Under the pieces are notes generated by a model. It searched no databases, was not told the origin of the DNA, and saw only the letters and a list, made by a program, of their open reading frames with translations. A stretch of DNA of 64,000 nucleotides from Protula sp. h YS-2021 (Eukaryota; Annelida; Polychaeta; Sabellida; Serpulidae). The stretch's first letter is position 1. Every line of letters starts with the position of its first letter. The DNA lies in contig OX457031.1 in assembly GCA_949752745.1 (NCBI GenBank), positions 43,271,269-43,335,268 on the forward strand, read 5' to 3'. This document shows, one piece after another, positions 9,785 to 21,900 of this stretch. Both the position numbers and the translations under genes were made by a program.

Positions 9785-12295
9785 ATCTTGTGAAGTTGAA
9801 CTCAATTTTTAACCCCAGCTTCCACATAAGCAGAGGCCATAGCGACCGTTGGAAGTATCTGCGTGTGTACGGTTTTAAGTTGAAAAAAGCGTATATCCCA
9901 CTAGGTCTTTAGCATGAACGTCTTGAAATTTGATTGAAGGTAGCGGACATTAGTACCTACCTATTACTTGATGTGGCAAGTCGCGAAAACTTGGAAATAT
10001 TGGATATAAATCAGTTTTCTTTAAAATATATCTCATCCTTGGATTTTAACGGAAATGTCCTAAAGTTTTATCGAAAGGTAGGGACGCAAGTATCCACCTG
10101 GCCATTGTTTTTTTTTTTTTTTTTTTGGCGATTTGCCAAAAATTGGCGAAAATATTAGCGAAAACTATTTTCTTTCTCGTAAAATCTTAGCTGTCGCCAG
10201 TGAAATATCTTTAAAAAGGTATTATTTAAAATAAGAATTCTGAAGCAAATAAGAAACCAGATATTTTTGGTAGTCTGTTCCGGAATAGACTACCGATAAT
10301 CCGAATGCCAAATAATCAATAGTGCTTCATTTTTCTTATAGCAAAGGGTGACAATAAGTTGAACAATATAAATTCTCATCTTTTGGCGAAAGGAAAATAA
10401 AAATGTCGAAAAATTGAATTTAAATTGATCTGTTTATTAAAATGTCGCAAGTTCAGTATTCAATAACTTATTGAAAATTTAAATTTTTAAACTTTATTTT
10501 TATTTTCAATTTTTTATATTTTTCTACTTACAAGGCAAGACAATAATTTGTTTATATAGTCTGCAACATAAAGTGATGAAATAATGAGCAAAATATGATT
10601 TCTGTGACATTTTTTGATTTGCCGGTAGTCCAGTCCGGAATAGCCTACCAGAAAATATCTGGTTTCTTATTTGCTTCAGAATGCTCATTTGAAATAATAC
10701 GCTGTTCTTTACTGTCTTGAAATTTAAAAAAAAGGTAGCAGGCCTGCCATTGCTTTTTTTCTTCGTTTGGTGGTTTGCCGAAACTTGTTGGAGATATTGT
10801 CGAAAAATCAATAAAATCCTAAATGACACCAGAGGAATAGCCTTACTGCCTTGAAATTTTAGTTAAGACAGCGGTCGTTGTTATTACTGTTTTCCATAAT
10901 TCTGAAACAACTGGTGGGAATATTGGCGAAAAACCAGTTTCTCACTAAAATCTTTACTAACCCTTGGGATATAATCTTGCCGTCGTAAAAATTTGAATGA
11001 AGAAAGCGGACATTAGTATCCATTTGTCTGTTTCTTTTTTTTTTTTTGTTAGGCGATTCTCCAAAAATTTGTGAAAATATTGGCTAAAACCGATTTTTAC
11101 TCGTAGAGTCTTAACTGGTACCAGGGTAATGGCCTTACCGCTTTGAAAAGATAGCGGTCATTGGTTCTTACTAGGCTAAAACTTTGTTTTCGTAATTTGA
11201 AAAAAAAAAAAAAAAGACATTGGCGAAAAACCAGTTTCTCGCCAATGCTAGAGGTGTTATCGTATCGTCTAAAATTTTTAATAACAGAATCAAACATCAC
11301 CTTGCTATTATTTTTTTGTTGTGTTTCACAAAAAAATTACCGGAAATATTGGCGAAAATCTTCTTATTGAAATCTAAACTGACGCCAATCATTTAACGTT
11401 ACTGTCTTGAAATTTTATTAAAAGTAGGTGCCATTTGTACCTACCAGGCTAGTATTTTTTTCCCCGAAAATGGTCAAAAGAATTTGCGATAAAAATAGGA
11501 ATATTTGGTAAAATCTCAACTGACGCCAGGTAAATATTTTTACCGTCTTGAAATGTTGGTTAAAGGTATCAGATTTTAGTATCTGGCCTGGCTTTTACGT
11601 TTGTTTGACGATCTATAAAAAATCTACAAATTCCTACCAACGTCGTAAAATTTTGAGCGAAAGTAGGGGTGATATAAGTATGCCCCCTGGTTTTATGTGG
11701 TCTATATTAATTATTTTTCAACTGGCCAAAAATTGGCGGAAATTTGCGAGAATTTTTTTTATTAAAACCTAACCTAGGTGTACTATATAGCCTTACTGTT
11801 ATGGTAAAAAGTAGTCTAATCTTGCTGTTACTGGGACTTTATTGAAAAGTCTTAAAACTGACTGTTAAGTTTTCGTCAGTTCCAAAATATCAGCGGAAAT
11901 ATTGACCGAAAAGCAATTTTCTTAAAAACGTAAAGACATCCTCTTGGGATTTTAGTGACGACTTCATGCAGTGTTGGTTGAATGTAGGGGGCACAAGTGT
12001 CTACCTGGCTATTGATTTCTTTTGACGCTTTAGGAAAAAAATGATGGAAATTTTTGCCGAAAACCAATTTCTTATTAACACCTTAACTGACACTGGGATA
12101 TGGACTTAACTCTCTTGCCATTGTTATTGAAGAGAGCGGACATTAGTACCTTGCGCAGCCATTACTTTTTTGACGACTTACGGAAAATTGGCGGACAATT
12201 GGCTTGACTGTCTTGAACGTTTAACTAACGGTTGTAATTATATGTCACAAACGAGCTGGGACATTGTCCGTGAACAATCTTGTCTTAAATAATGA
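9785..12295 (+). repeat. Old tandem-repeat element, cluster 1 (ggcgaaaa satellite)
   Basis: Starts with a hairpin-like head (taaccccagcttccacataagcagaggcca near 9810) and runs through many diverged units of roughly 150-200 bp. Each unit contains gccaaaaattggcgaaaatattggcg, an actaaaatcttaactgacgcc-like block and a ccttactgtcttgaaatttt-like block. It ends near gagctgggacattgtcc (12253-12270). A second copy with the same head, core and tail lies in PPIP5K intron 18. Confidence 0.7.
10219..10700. mobile_element. MITE nested in repeat cluster 1
   Basis: Two imperfect inverted arms of about 80 bp (10219-10303 and 10619-10700) share gtattattt at the ends, then attctgaagcaaataag and ccagatattt...ggtag. 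A related ggtaggttactccggaattctga fragment is at 46265-46340. It is non-coding and interrupts the satellite cluster. Confidence 0.65.
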
Positions 12296-12444
12296 TGAAG
12301 GTTGCTATTTTTTCGGCGCTGTCATCCTGGCTGCGACCTTTACAGTCTATTCTCGTGAGTGGTGGTCGATCTAGTGTCTATTCTTTATGCATAAAATGTA
12401 TATTAAATTCCAACTTAAACTTGACCTGAAACTTGAACTTGAAA

Positions 12445-12628
12445 GGGGTGACGGTTAGCTCAGTTGGTTAGAGCGTTGGTCTAGTAATCCAAAGATCTCG
12501 TGTAACAAACGAAGGATTGACGTTCGCCCTGTTCCCTTGGCTAAGCCAATGAAGTGGGTTAGATCACCCACCACGGAATTCAAAATTGATGCCGCTGAGT
12601 CATTCGTCCATCCCTTAAAAAATTTGAA
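12445..12628 (+). mobile_element. tRNA-derived SINE, copy 1
   Basis: Starts with a tRNA-like head: A-box gttagctcagttggttagag, then an anticodon arm with a CTAGTAA loop (AGT would be Thr). The T-arm/B-box part is eroded. The body includes gttagatcaccc and ggaattcaaaattgatgcc and ends in an A-rich tail (12620-12628). It lies just upstream of the first placed exon. Confidence 0.6.
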
Positions 12629-12860
12629 TTCAAACATAAAGGTAAAACATACAAGTTCACATGTAGTAAAATGGTCATATGATGATTCCTTCACGGCAGC
12701 AACATAACGTTGTTCAGACTTTGTACAAGAGCCTCTTCAGCTGCCCATATGACTTTCGAAAATTTGTTTAAAGTGTTTCTGGAAGAGGTTTGCCCCTTGT
12801 ATTAGTCAATTCTGAAAAAAGATGAGTGACGTATTAACTTAGCCATCGTGTCATATTTAG
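12629..12860. other. Sequence upstream of the first placed PPIP5K exon
   Basis: No start-codon exon could be recognised. It ends in the polypyrimidine-poor acceptor tcatatttag of window exon 1. Confidence 0.35.
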
Positions 12861-12973
12861 GAAGAAGATCCAGGGGAAGAGACTGAAGCCAAGCAGGTGC
12901 GCGTCGGAATATGCGCCATGGCGAAGAAATCTGGATCTAAACCCATGAAAGAGATCCTGGAGCGGCTGCAGAG
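12861..12973 (+). CDS. PPIP5K: PPIP5K window exon 1: acidic leader and [10 protein letters not shown]
   Basis: Follows acceptor tcatatttag and ends at donor gtatta, leaving in phase 2. It encodes an acidic run (EEDPGEETE) and [19 protein letters not shown], the first conserved block of the kinase. The run opens without a start codon, so an upstream exon must supply the N terminus. I found no convincing candidate between the SINE at 12445 and this exon. Confidence 0.92.
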
Positions 12974-15900
12974 GTATTACGTAATATTTACAAAACTGCA
13001 ACTCACAGAGGCCTGTTTCATTCTCACTTGTTACCGATTTATTTGAATCGTTTCATCGCTTTCAGAAGAGATTTTATTTTGCAATTTACGCTCATGCAAC
13101 CAGCTTATATAGTCCACTGCAGTTCCAAATTGCACCATTACAAGTGGCTATGGATGGTAATGTGCTGTTTTTAGACCCCATCCGGGGCTTTAGGCTCCGG
13201 TGGGCGCTGTAGGTTACGGTGTTATCCGTCCATAGCCGGCTGTTGCTCCCACCGTGACAATCCATTTCTGTGATATTTGGTATATAGATGACCTAGCACA
13301 GTGGGTAGGTGCCCCACTGTGATATTTTTACTTGGACCTTGACTCCATTTCAAAGTCACAATGGCCACAATCTTAGGTTTTCGCTCGACATTTCGGTAGG
13401 AGACTGTGCTGTCTACGATGGCTTCTTATAGCATTTGCTCTGGTCACATTGTGTTCTTTGTGACAGGTATTGTCGGTTGTTCTCTCATTTCAGGCTAATG
13501 AAAAACCATCAGCTGTGTTTAATACTGAATGTAAAATAAATACATAAAAAATAATACATCTCCCAAAGATTAGTGCATTTGATTGTCACCTCGCCCTTAC
13601 CAGCCTCACCTCGACCCTAATCCGGTCGTTGCCATAAAAGACTGAGGTGTATATGTTGTAATGCATGTATGGCAATCCCAAACGTTATTTTCACGCACCT
13701 TGTCAGGTTCGAGCAGCTAGAAATCGTGATATTTGAAGAGAGAGTGATTCTAGAAGAGCCGGTAGAGGACTGGCCTGTGGTGAACTGCCTCGTGTCGTTC
13801 CACTCGAAGGGATTTCCACTCGATAAGGCGGTGAGGTACGAGCAGCTCCGCAAACCCATGCTCATCAACGACCTTAACATGCAGTTCCAGCTTATGGACA
13901 GGTGTGTGACAAAGCTCAGTTTTTTTTTTCCGCAATCTTGTAGGGTATTCATAGGATGTTTGTACTTTGTTGTTTTCTGAGGAGTGCCATTTTGTTGCGC
14001 CCACAAGCGTCAGGTGTTTTGAAAGCAGGGTCGTGTTGACGTCATGTGTCGCATGTTGACCGGTCGTCAACATGCGGAATTGGTCACTGAAGACCAAATA
14101 ATGAATGGTTTCACAAGTTAAAGTGCAGTGTATCAATAATTATAATTATTTCACATTGTGGCTTATTTTCAAAACTTGGCTTTTCATTATACTTTCATGA
14201 TTTGAACGTAAAAATGACAGTTTCCTGTCAGTGATTCATATGCTGTAGTCAATTGGTTTGTGAGATTCTGCAGTCGAAACACCAGTGTTCTCGGAAGCTG
14301 CTTTAGTGTGACCATATTTGTGGGATAAAATAATTACAATATTTGTGAGAAAATTTCAGTGAAGCTAACGATTGTTTACCTTTAAGGCGAGCAGTACATA
14401 GCATACTGGACCAGGAAAAAATCGAGCAGCCGTATTACTCCGTCCTCGATCGATGTCATCAGGAACTCAATAAGAGTATGTCATTTTTGTACTGTGTGAG
14501 CTACAGTGGGAGAAAGGGCGTGGAACACGTTGTCAGATATTGTGAAAGTACCGCACGAGTGAAAAACATAATGCAAAACTGTAATCCTTCCCCTGCGCAT
14601 CATTTCAGTTTAAGTTTTGTGGAGTTTCATAATAAAACTCTTTCCCCTATTCTGTCGAAGAATATAATAACGTAATGAGAATACCAGAAATTTTACACAT
14701 ATATTTAAGATGATTGCCAACAGATTGGAGATGAGAGGTCTGTACATCGATTTCTGATTTTCACTTTACAGAGCAGTTAGTGGAATCTGAGGATAGCATA
14801 GAGGTGAATAATGCCGTCTTCCAAAAACCGTTTGTGGAGAAGCCCATATCCGCCGAGGACCATAACGTGTACATTTATTTTCCGACCAGTGCGGGCGGTG
14901 GCAGCCAACGACTGTTCAGAAAGGTAGGTGGCGGTTTCACCTCAGTTGGATACTGGCGTACGTCTGGTAGTCTCAAAGTGCCTGAATCGAACCCCGTCCA
15001 TCGGTACCCTTTGGGTCGGGGGAATCTTAAGAATACACCCATTGCGTTCTGTTCCGCGCATGGCGTAAGAGGGGACTAATCGGAATTTCGTTCTACCTCC
15101 TCTTTTACTATTTCCTCATTCTTCCTTCTTTTCCCCACTTGTTTCTTTACCAAGTGCGTCCTAATATAGCCATCCTAGTTGATGAACGGGACGTTAAACA
15201 CCAAGTAAACAAACAATCGGTACCAAGGATGGGATTGACTCCGATTACCTCCGCTGGGCGAATGGAATTATTTAGATCACAGAATTTAAAATTGTTGTCC
15301 ATTTAGTCTTTGGACTATTGCCTTTAAAAAAAAAGTTTGTTTAGGCGAGCCCAGGCTATTTTCTAATGGTTTTACTGCATCTGCCCATACCTAACTTTTA
15401 CCGCCATCTTTGTAATCTTTATCGGTCAACATTCTTCGTTTTGGCATACCTTCATGTGCCACCGCCCCCCTCTCCTGCGCTCCAAACAAATGTCACTCCT
15501 CTTTCCCTACACTTCTAGCGAAAAGGACATATATATCTCAGGTTCATTCGCTTCTATCTGTTGCAGATTGGAAACAAGAGCAGTGTCTATTCGCCGGTCA
15601 GCACAGTGAGGAAGACCGGCTCTTACATCTACGAAGAATTCATGCCGACAGATGGCACTGATGTCAAGGTGAGGCCATTCGTTTCCTTGAAAGAAACTAA
15701 GATCGGAGCAAGAAATATGTTAGGTTGCAGAGAAGCATAGCAAAATTGATATAAAAATAAGTGGCTATATGTGCAATATATGTCTGATATGTTCGCTAGC
15801 CAGACACTTAATGAAGTACTCTACTAAAAACCCCAGCTGTATGCGTTATAAAAGTCAAAGTTCAGGGAAGGAGCGCTGGACTCGAAATCCCAAGGTCGTG

Positions 15901-18900
15901 GATTCGAATCCGCCCGCGATGGGTGGTATGGAGTTTGCAACACCGATTTAAGAAATGGCAACGGATTGTTCTTTTTATCCCGGAATTCCAAGCTACCTCC
16001 CATTGAGATAAGTTTCTAACTTTCCTCTTAAAAAAAGAAGGAAATAAAAACCTCAGGTGTATTAATTATGGCAATTGAGAGATAATTGAGAGATAAGTGG
16101 CGTTTGGCGTTGACAGGTGTACACCGTGGGTCCGGATTATGCACACGCAGAAGCAAGGAAATCTCCGGCACTCGATGGCAAAGTGGAGCGCGACCAGAAT
16201 GGCAAAGAAATACGCTATCCCGTTATTCTGACTGCTAAGGAAAAACTTATTGCTCGCAAAGTTTGCCTCGCCTTCAAGGTCAGTCAACATTTATGAAATG
16301 TACAGAATTATTAAGTTAAAATTGTTTCATCAGGCGCAGTGATGCGTTGTAATGGGTACTCTTCACCGGGTAGAAATAAAAAGTAGTTGTCTTCTTGTTG
16401 GTCTTTTCATGGGTGGTGGGGAGGGTGGGGATAACTGTTTTCTGTCATGGAGATTTTGTGACGTTTTTCTCTTTGGCAGCAAACAGTGTGTGGGTTTGAT
16501 TTATTACGAGCGAATGGTACGTCGTACGTCTGTGACGTCAATGGATTCAGCTTCGTAAAAACATCGCCGAAATATTACGATGACTGCGCCAAAATATTAG
16601 GGTAAGTTCTATCTGCGTGTAAAGCAAAGATACATACTATAATGCACAGTATAAAGAACATAAAGTAACCTGGGAAAGCTATGCTCAATCAACGTTCAAC
16701 GAATTAAAACTAACATCTGATTATAATTTTGCGTATGATACAAAGTTCTCTGTACAAAGCCCGTACAATAAGGATACCAAGTAACTTAAGGGTAAGTAAA
16801 TATGTACTCCTTTTGATATTTTAACCCGTGTTCGTGGTTAAATATATATAACTAATACTGTATTACTGTAATTTTTTCATTGATTTAGAATGTGGTTCAC
16901 GGTAGTTTCACATTTGCCGCGTTGATTTAACGCTGTAACGGCACGCCATGTTTGCTTGACAGGCACATGATTTTGCGAGTGTTGGCGCCCACGCTGCACA
17001 TCCCCGTGACGTACGCGCCTGAGGATATCCCTGTGGTCCCCACCACTGTCGGTACTATGTACGTATGCTCATGAATAGTTGTAGCCGTTCCTGATGACGT
17101 CACAGCTCACACTTGCATCCCCTCATCCCTTGTTCTTCATCTCTGGAAATCCATTTAAGGTTTTAAATTCGATAAAATCTTCTTATCTACCTGTATCTAC
17201 TTGCCAGCTAATAAAATTGGAATTGTATTTTAGCAATAGTAACATCATTTATAAAAAAAAAATGTTTGAATTAAAAATTAAGGTTCATACTGGGAGGAGA
17301 AAATATAGAAATCATTCAAAGTGGAACACAAATAATTAAAAAGAATGGTGCGTAAGTTCAGTATGAAAATGAGGCAGGTTTTTTTTGTTCAGGATGGAGC
17401 TGAGGTCTGTAGTGGCCGTCATACGACACGGAGACCGCACGCCGAAGCAGAAGATGAAAATGGAAGTGCGCCATAAAAGGTGGATTTATCTCCATTCTCA
17501 GAATATTCACCTTAAACTTTACCACCAGGAATTTATGTCAGTTCAGCTGCCTTAGGCGGCTTATATTTAAAGAAAGAGTGGAATAATAATAATTCAAAGA
17601 TATTTTCCGTATTGATTGGCTGGTGGAATTAACCCTAGCTTCCAGACATTTTATTTATTTATTTATTTTTTGTTGTTAGATTTTTCAATTTGTTTGAGAA
17701 GTATGGAGGTAAGAAGTGTGGGCACTTGAAGCTAAAATCGCCCAAACAGCTGCAAGAAGTGCTCGATATTTCACGCGTGTTGTTGCTGGAGGCAAAGACC
17801 CACCATCCTCCCGAGCTGGAGGATAATAGGGCGAAGCTAGAGCAGCTAAAAGCAGTCCTGGAAATGTGCGTATTGTAATATACATAAAACCTAAAAAAAA
17901 CGAAGATTGATAAATTTGTGACTTCAGCGAGTTAGTGCATTGAAGTGAAAGCTCGAGGATTCGACGATTATATTGGTTTAAACGATCTGCTTTATTTTCA
18001 TAAATTGAAAAAAAAAAAAGATTTCTATGTTTGTAATCTCAGCTAATAAGGGCACAGAGCTATTGTATGCGAATTACTGAATATAAATGATATTCAATTC
18101 AATTCAGTGCTTAATGGCATCGTGGTAATATTAAGTGGCATCATTTAATGAAAGGCTTGATTGACACACGTGACTATTGTTTACGTAATAGGTACGGACA
18201 TTTCTCCGGAATTAACCGAAAAGTACAGCTCAAGTATCAGCCTAATGGAGCGCCAAAAAAGTCGTCCGAAGATTCGGAGGATGAAGGTTTGCAAGTCTGA
18301 TAAATTGGTTGTGGGCGTGCGGAAAAAATTGTCAGACCATAATAAAAGAACTTGATCAAAATGTGGATTTGTTTTACTGAGATGCCGGGTGTAATAGCAA
18401 TTTATTTTCTGTTTATAGATAAAATAAACAAGACGGAATGGATAGTGGTCGATTTTTGTATTTCAGAGCGCCCGCGGGAACCCTCATTGGTGTTGATCTT
18501 GAAATGGGGTGGTGAGTTGACACCCGCAGGCAAAACCCAGGCTGAGCAACTAGGCAAGGCCTTCAGGTGTATTTACCCAGGGGGTCAAGGTGATTACGGC
18601 ACGTCGCCGGGTCTAGGATTGTTACGGTTACATAGCACATATAGACATGATCTCAAAATCTACGCGTCGGACGAGGGACGTGTGCAAATGACGGCGGCTG
18701 CTTTTGCTAAGGTTCGTGCGCAAAGGTTCAGAGATGCTTTTGCACTGATTGCTATGTGCAGTTTGTGCCGCCATATGGGCTTTGTTCATTGCCTTGAGAC
18801 ATCATCGTTTAAATTCCGGATGCTGTAATTCTGGAGGAGTTTTCAATTTTCGCCACCTGTTGGGCCTAAGTTACTGCTGTAGATTCTAGATTATGCCAGC

Positions 18901-21900
18901 AGGGGACGCTGTAAAAGTAGACTCACACTAAATAGAAACATGCCATATCTTGTTCGAAGTGCAGAGAGGAAGTGCAGGGAATGACGGGTGATGTTTCAGG
19001 GACTGCTGGCACTGGAAGGAGAGCTGCCACCAATCCTCGCGCAGATGGTCAAGAGTGCCAATATGAATGGTCTCCTTGACAACGACAATGAGTCATCCAA
19101 GTACCAAAATATGTAAGTATGACGTCACAACTGTGGTTGTAAAAGCTTATTGAAAATAAGTAAGGTATTAATGACTTAACTTCACTGATGAATTATAAGC
19201 AAACTAGATGTGACGTAATTAGATAGAAAGATCGAAAATAAGCACTAAATTTAATTTCAATTTAATTTACACATTTATGTCGTCACATTCGTATCACTTT
19301 CACATTAGTATATTTGAAAGAGAACGTACATAAGAGAAATGTTTGATATTTAAACTTTCTAATTCGTTGGCTGTGTAAAGCACTACGAAACACCGCTCCC
19401 CAACCCCACCAAAAAAACCAAAAAGACTTGTGTTTCCTTGCTTCCTACCTTCCTGTTGTTATGTAGATCTGAGAGACTATGTCGTCTTTGTAAAAAGATA
19501 GATGCTGCATATATTTGAATAACAGGAAACGAAGTAAATATGAATGTGGACTTAAATTCACTGGAAACTGATGGCATGTTCGGATTACGTCTCGAATTAT
19601 ACGAGAGATTATATTCGAGTGCTCCGGTTAAACCACAAATAGAGTAAACCGTGTACGGGGTAGGACGGGCGCTACTTTATACGTACATTTTATGGGAAGT
19701 ACACATCATGGTATGCAATGCTGTGAAAAACTGTGGAATATTTTGTTGAATACCTTGTTATACCACAATTATTACTGTCTTACCACACGCCTCAAGATCT
19801 GCGCCGCATTCTTCATTCAAGAATGGAATGCTTTCCACGAAAGGAAATCAATAACTGCATTGCTTCATGCGTAGAAGAACATTATACAAGATAGTGACAG
19901 TTTTTGAATTTTGTAAATGTCCCCACGTGTGTTTGTGAGATCACAAACAGGAATTGGTGACAATTTGTGAAGTTTGTTTTACTGTGTTGCCAAATGAACA
20001 CTGTTTTCTTACATATGATTTTGTTTAGATCAAAGTGACTGCAAAGTACGAAAAAATGATACCAAACTTGATATTCCACACTTTTTCACAGCAGTATATT
20101 TGCTTAACAGTGCATATTATTTGTTTTTGTCTTTATTTACATTTTATTTGTGTATTGAGTCGCGAATACAATTAATATAATCCTTATTTACAATACTAGC
20201 CGCTAGTAGCGGTGTAATATGCTACATAATTAATACGCCGGCAAATTCCTTCTTCATTTAGGAATTTAGTGCAGTTTATAATATAGTGAGTGTTTTTGTC
20301 GTATGTGCAAAGATGTGTCATGGTAGGCCTTGGTGGACTAAATATCCAAAGATACAAAACAGGGTTCGCGTTGGCGGGGTTTTTGTCCACTTTCTGGGCA
20401 TTTTTTTACGAAATGATTCACTTTTTCGGAACCCACCGAGTCTTTCTGGGCCCAACTGAGTCACACTTTCCTTTTTTGACTCACTTTCCTGAGAACCGAG
20501 CGCGAACCCTGCAAAAGATTGCAGTCATGTGCTTGCATGAATTGGAACTTCTAAAGAGAAAACATAAAAAAAGCGAGTAAGCGTTGTGTCTTTAATTTAT
20601 ATGAAAATAAGAAGAATTTTAAATGATAAAAATGACGAGGGGATTTGCTGATTGTTGCCTTTCTTCTTTACGTATAACAGTGCATTTAAGAGAGTCGTTG
20701 CTTGTACGCGAGCTGTCGTAGAGGCGTAAGTCCAGCACATCTAATACCTAATTCAATGCACCCCTGTTGGAATCGAATGCGCAACCGACTTTCCGTTGAA
20801 GCGTTACATTGAGATTGAATGTACTTACCTGATAATTGAATGCAATTACCTGCTGTATATATTTTTGTGAGAGATGACCCTTGCACGAAGTTGCGATAAC
20901 GTTTTCTGGTTTTAATATTTGCCTGTGTGCTGTTGGATTTTAGGCAAAACGTTGAGCGATATTTGCTTCATAAAAATAGTTTTGGTTTGCAGAAACTTTG
21001 AAAGAGCGTTGAGGGGTTAGCTCAAGTTTTTCTTAGATCAAGCCTACCGTTAGATTCGGGCCTGGGCTTGTATAGATTTTATTCCACTTCTACTGCAGGG
21101 CCAATATTTTAAATATCAACACCCCCCACCCCCACATATTTGTGCCACCCTGTTTCCAACTTGCTAGAAGTGTTCTCACTAATATTATAGGGAAAATCCA
21201 TGGCTACTTTGCATAACGAAATTAATCATATGAAGGGCTTGAAAGCGCCGACACCTTTTAGGAAATATCCGGCCTACTACCTTACAAATAGGAGAGGTGG
21301 GAGGGGTGCAGAGGACCGGAAACATTTTTTTATTACGACAAAAATGAGAAATAATGCAAGCGTGTCAGATTTTAAACGATGCGTGCTCATTTCAACATTT
21401 TTATTTACTTTTTATCTATTTATTTATTGTTATCTTGTTGTTTATTCGCTCTTTTCTAAAAAAAATAGGGATGATATGTTTCTGCGTCATTCTACCCTTC
21501 GAACGTTACTGACAAAACCTGGACGTTGTCTCTCACGGTTATAAGGAATGTACGATTTTATCCAGTATTCATGTTAAATTTCCTTTATAATTTTATCAGT
21601 GACTGGATCGGGCCATTATAAATAACTGAATCTATCAAATCTTATTTGTCTTTAGGCCTTCTGTCAATTGTTTTAATTACACATTGGCGGTGCTTTACCC
21701 ATCTATTGATTTTGACAATACATGAGCATTGGGAAATTACGAGGCTTTTAAAATTTCCTCTAAGCGATTATAGAAATGCGTGTGTATTGATTTTGGGACG
21801 TTGCGAAGCCCACCAGTACAACTGTGCTCAGTTAACTTTCTAATTCGCAGGATGGGTAAATGGTGATGGCGTAGGGATAGGTTGATGGGGGGAGGGTGGG

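Noticed and set aside
12445..12520. Possible tRNA-Thr gene (A box, AGT anticodon loop)
   Set aside because: The T arm and acceptor stem do not close, the B box is eroded, and it continues into a SINE body with an A-rich tail.
15848..15925. Possible tRNA gene around the perfect B box at 15900
   Set aside because: No paired acceptor stem or A box; it fits a truncated SINE.
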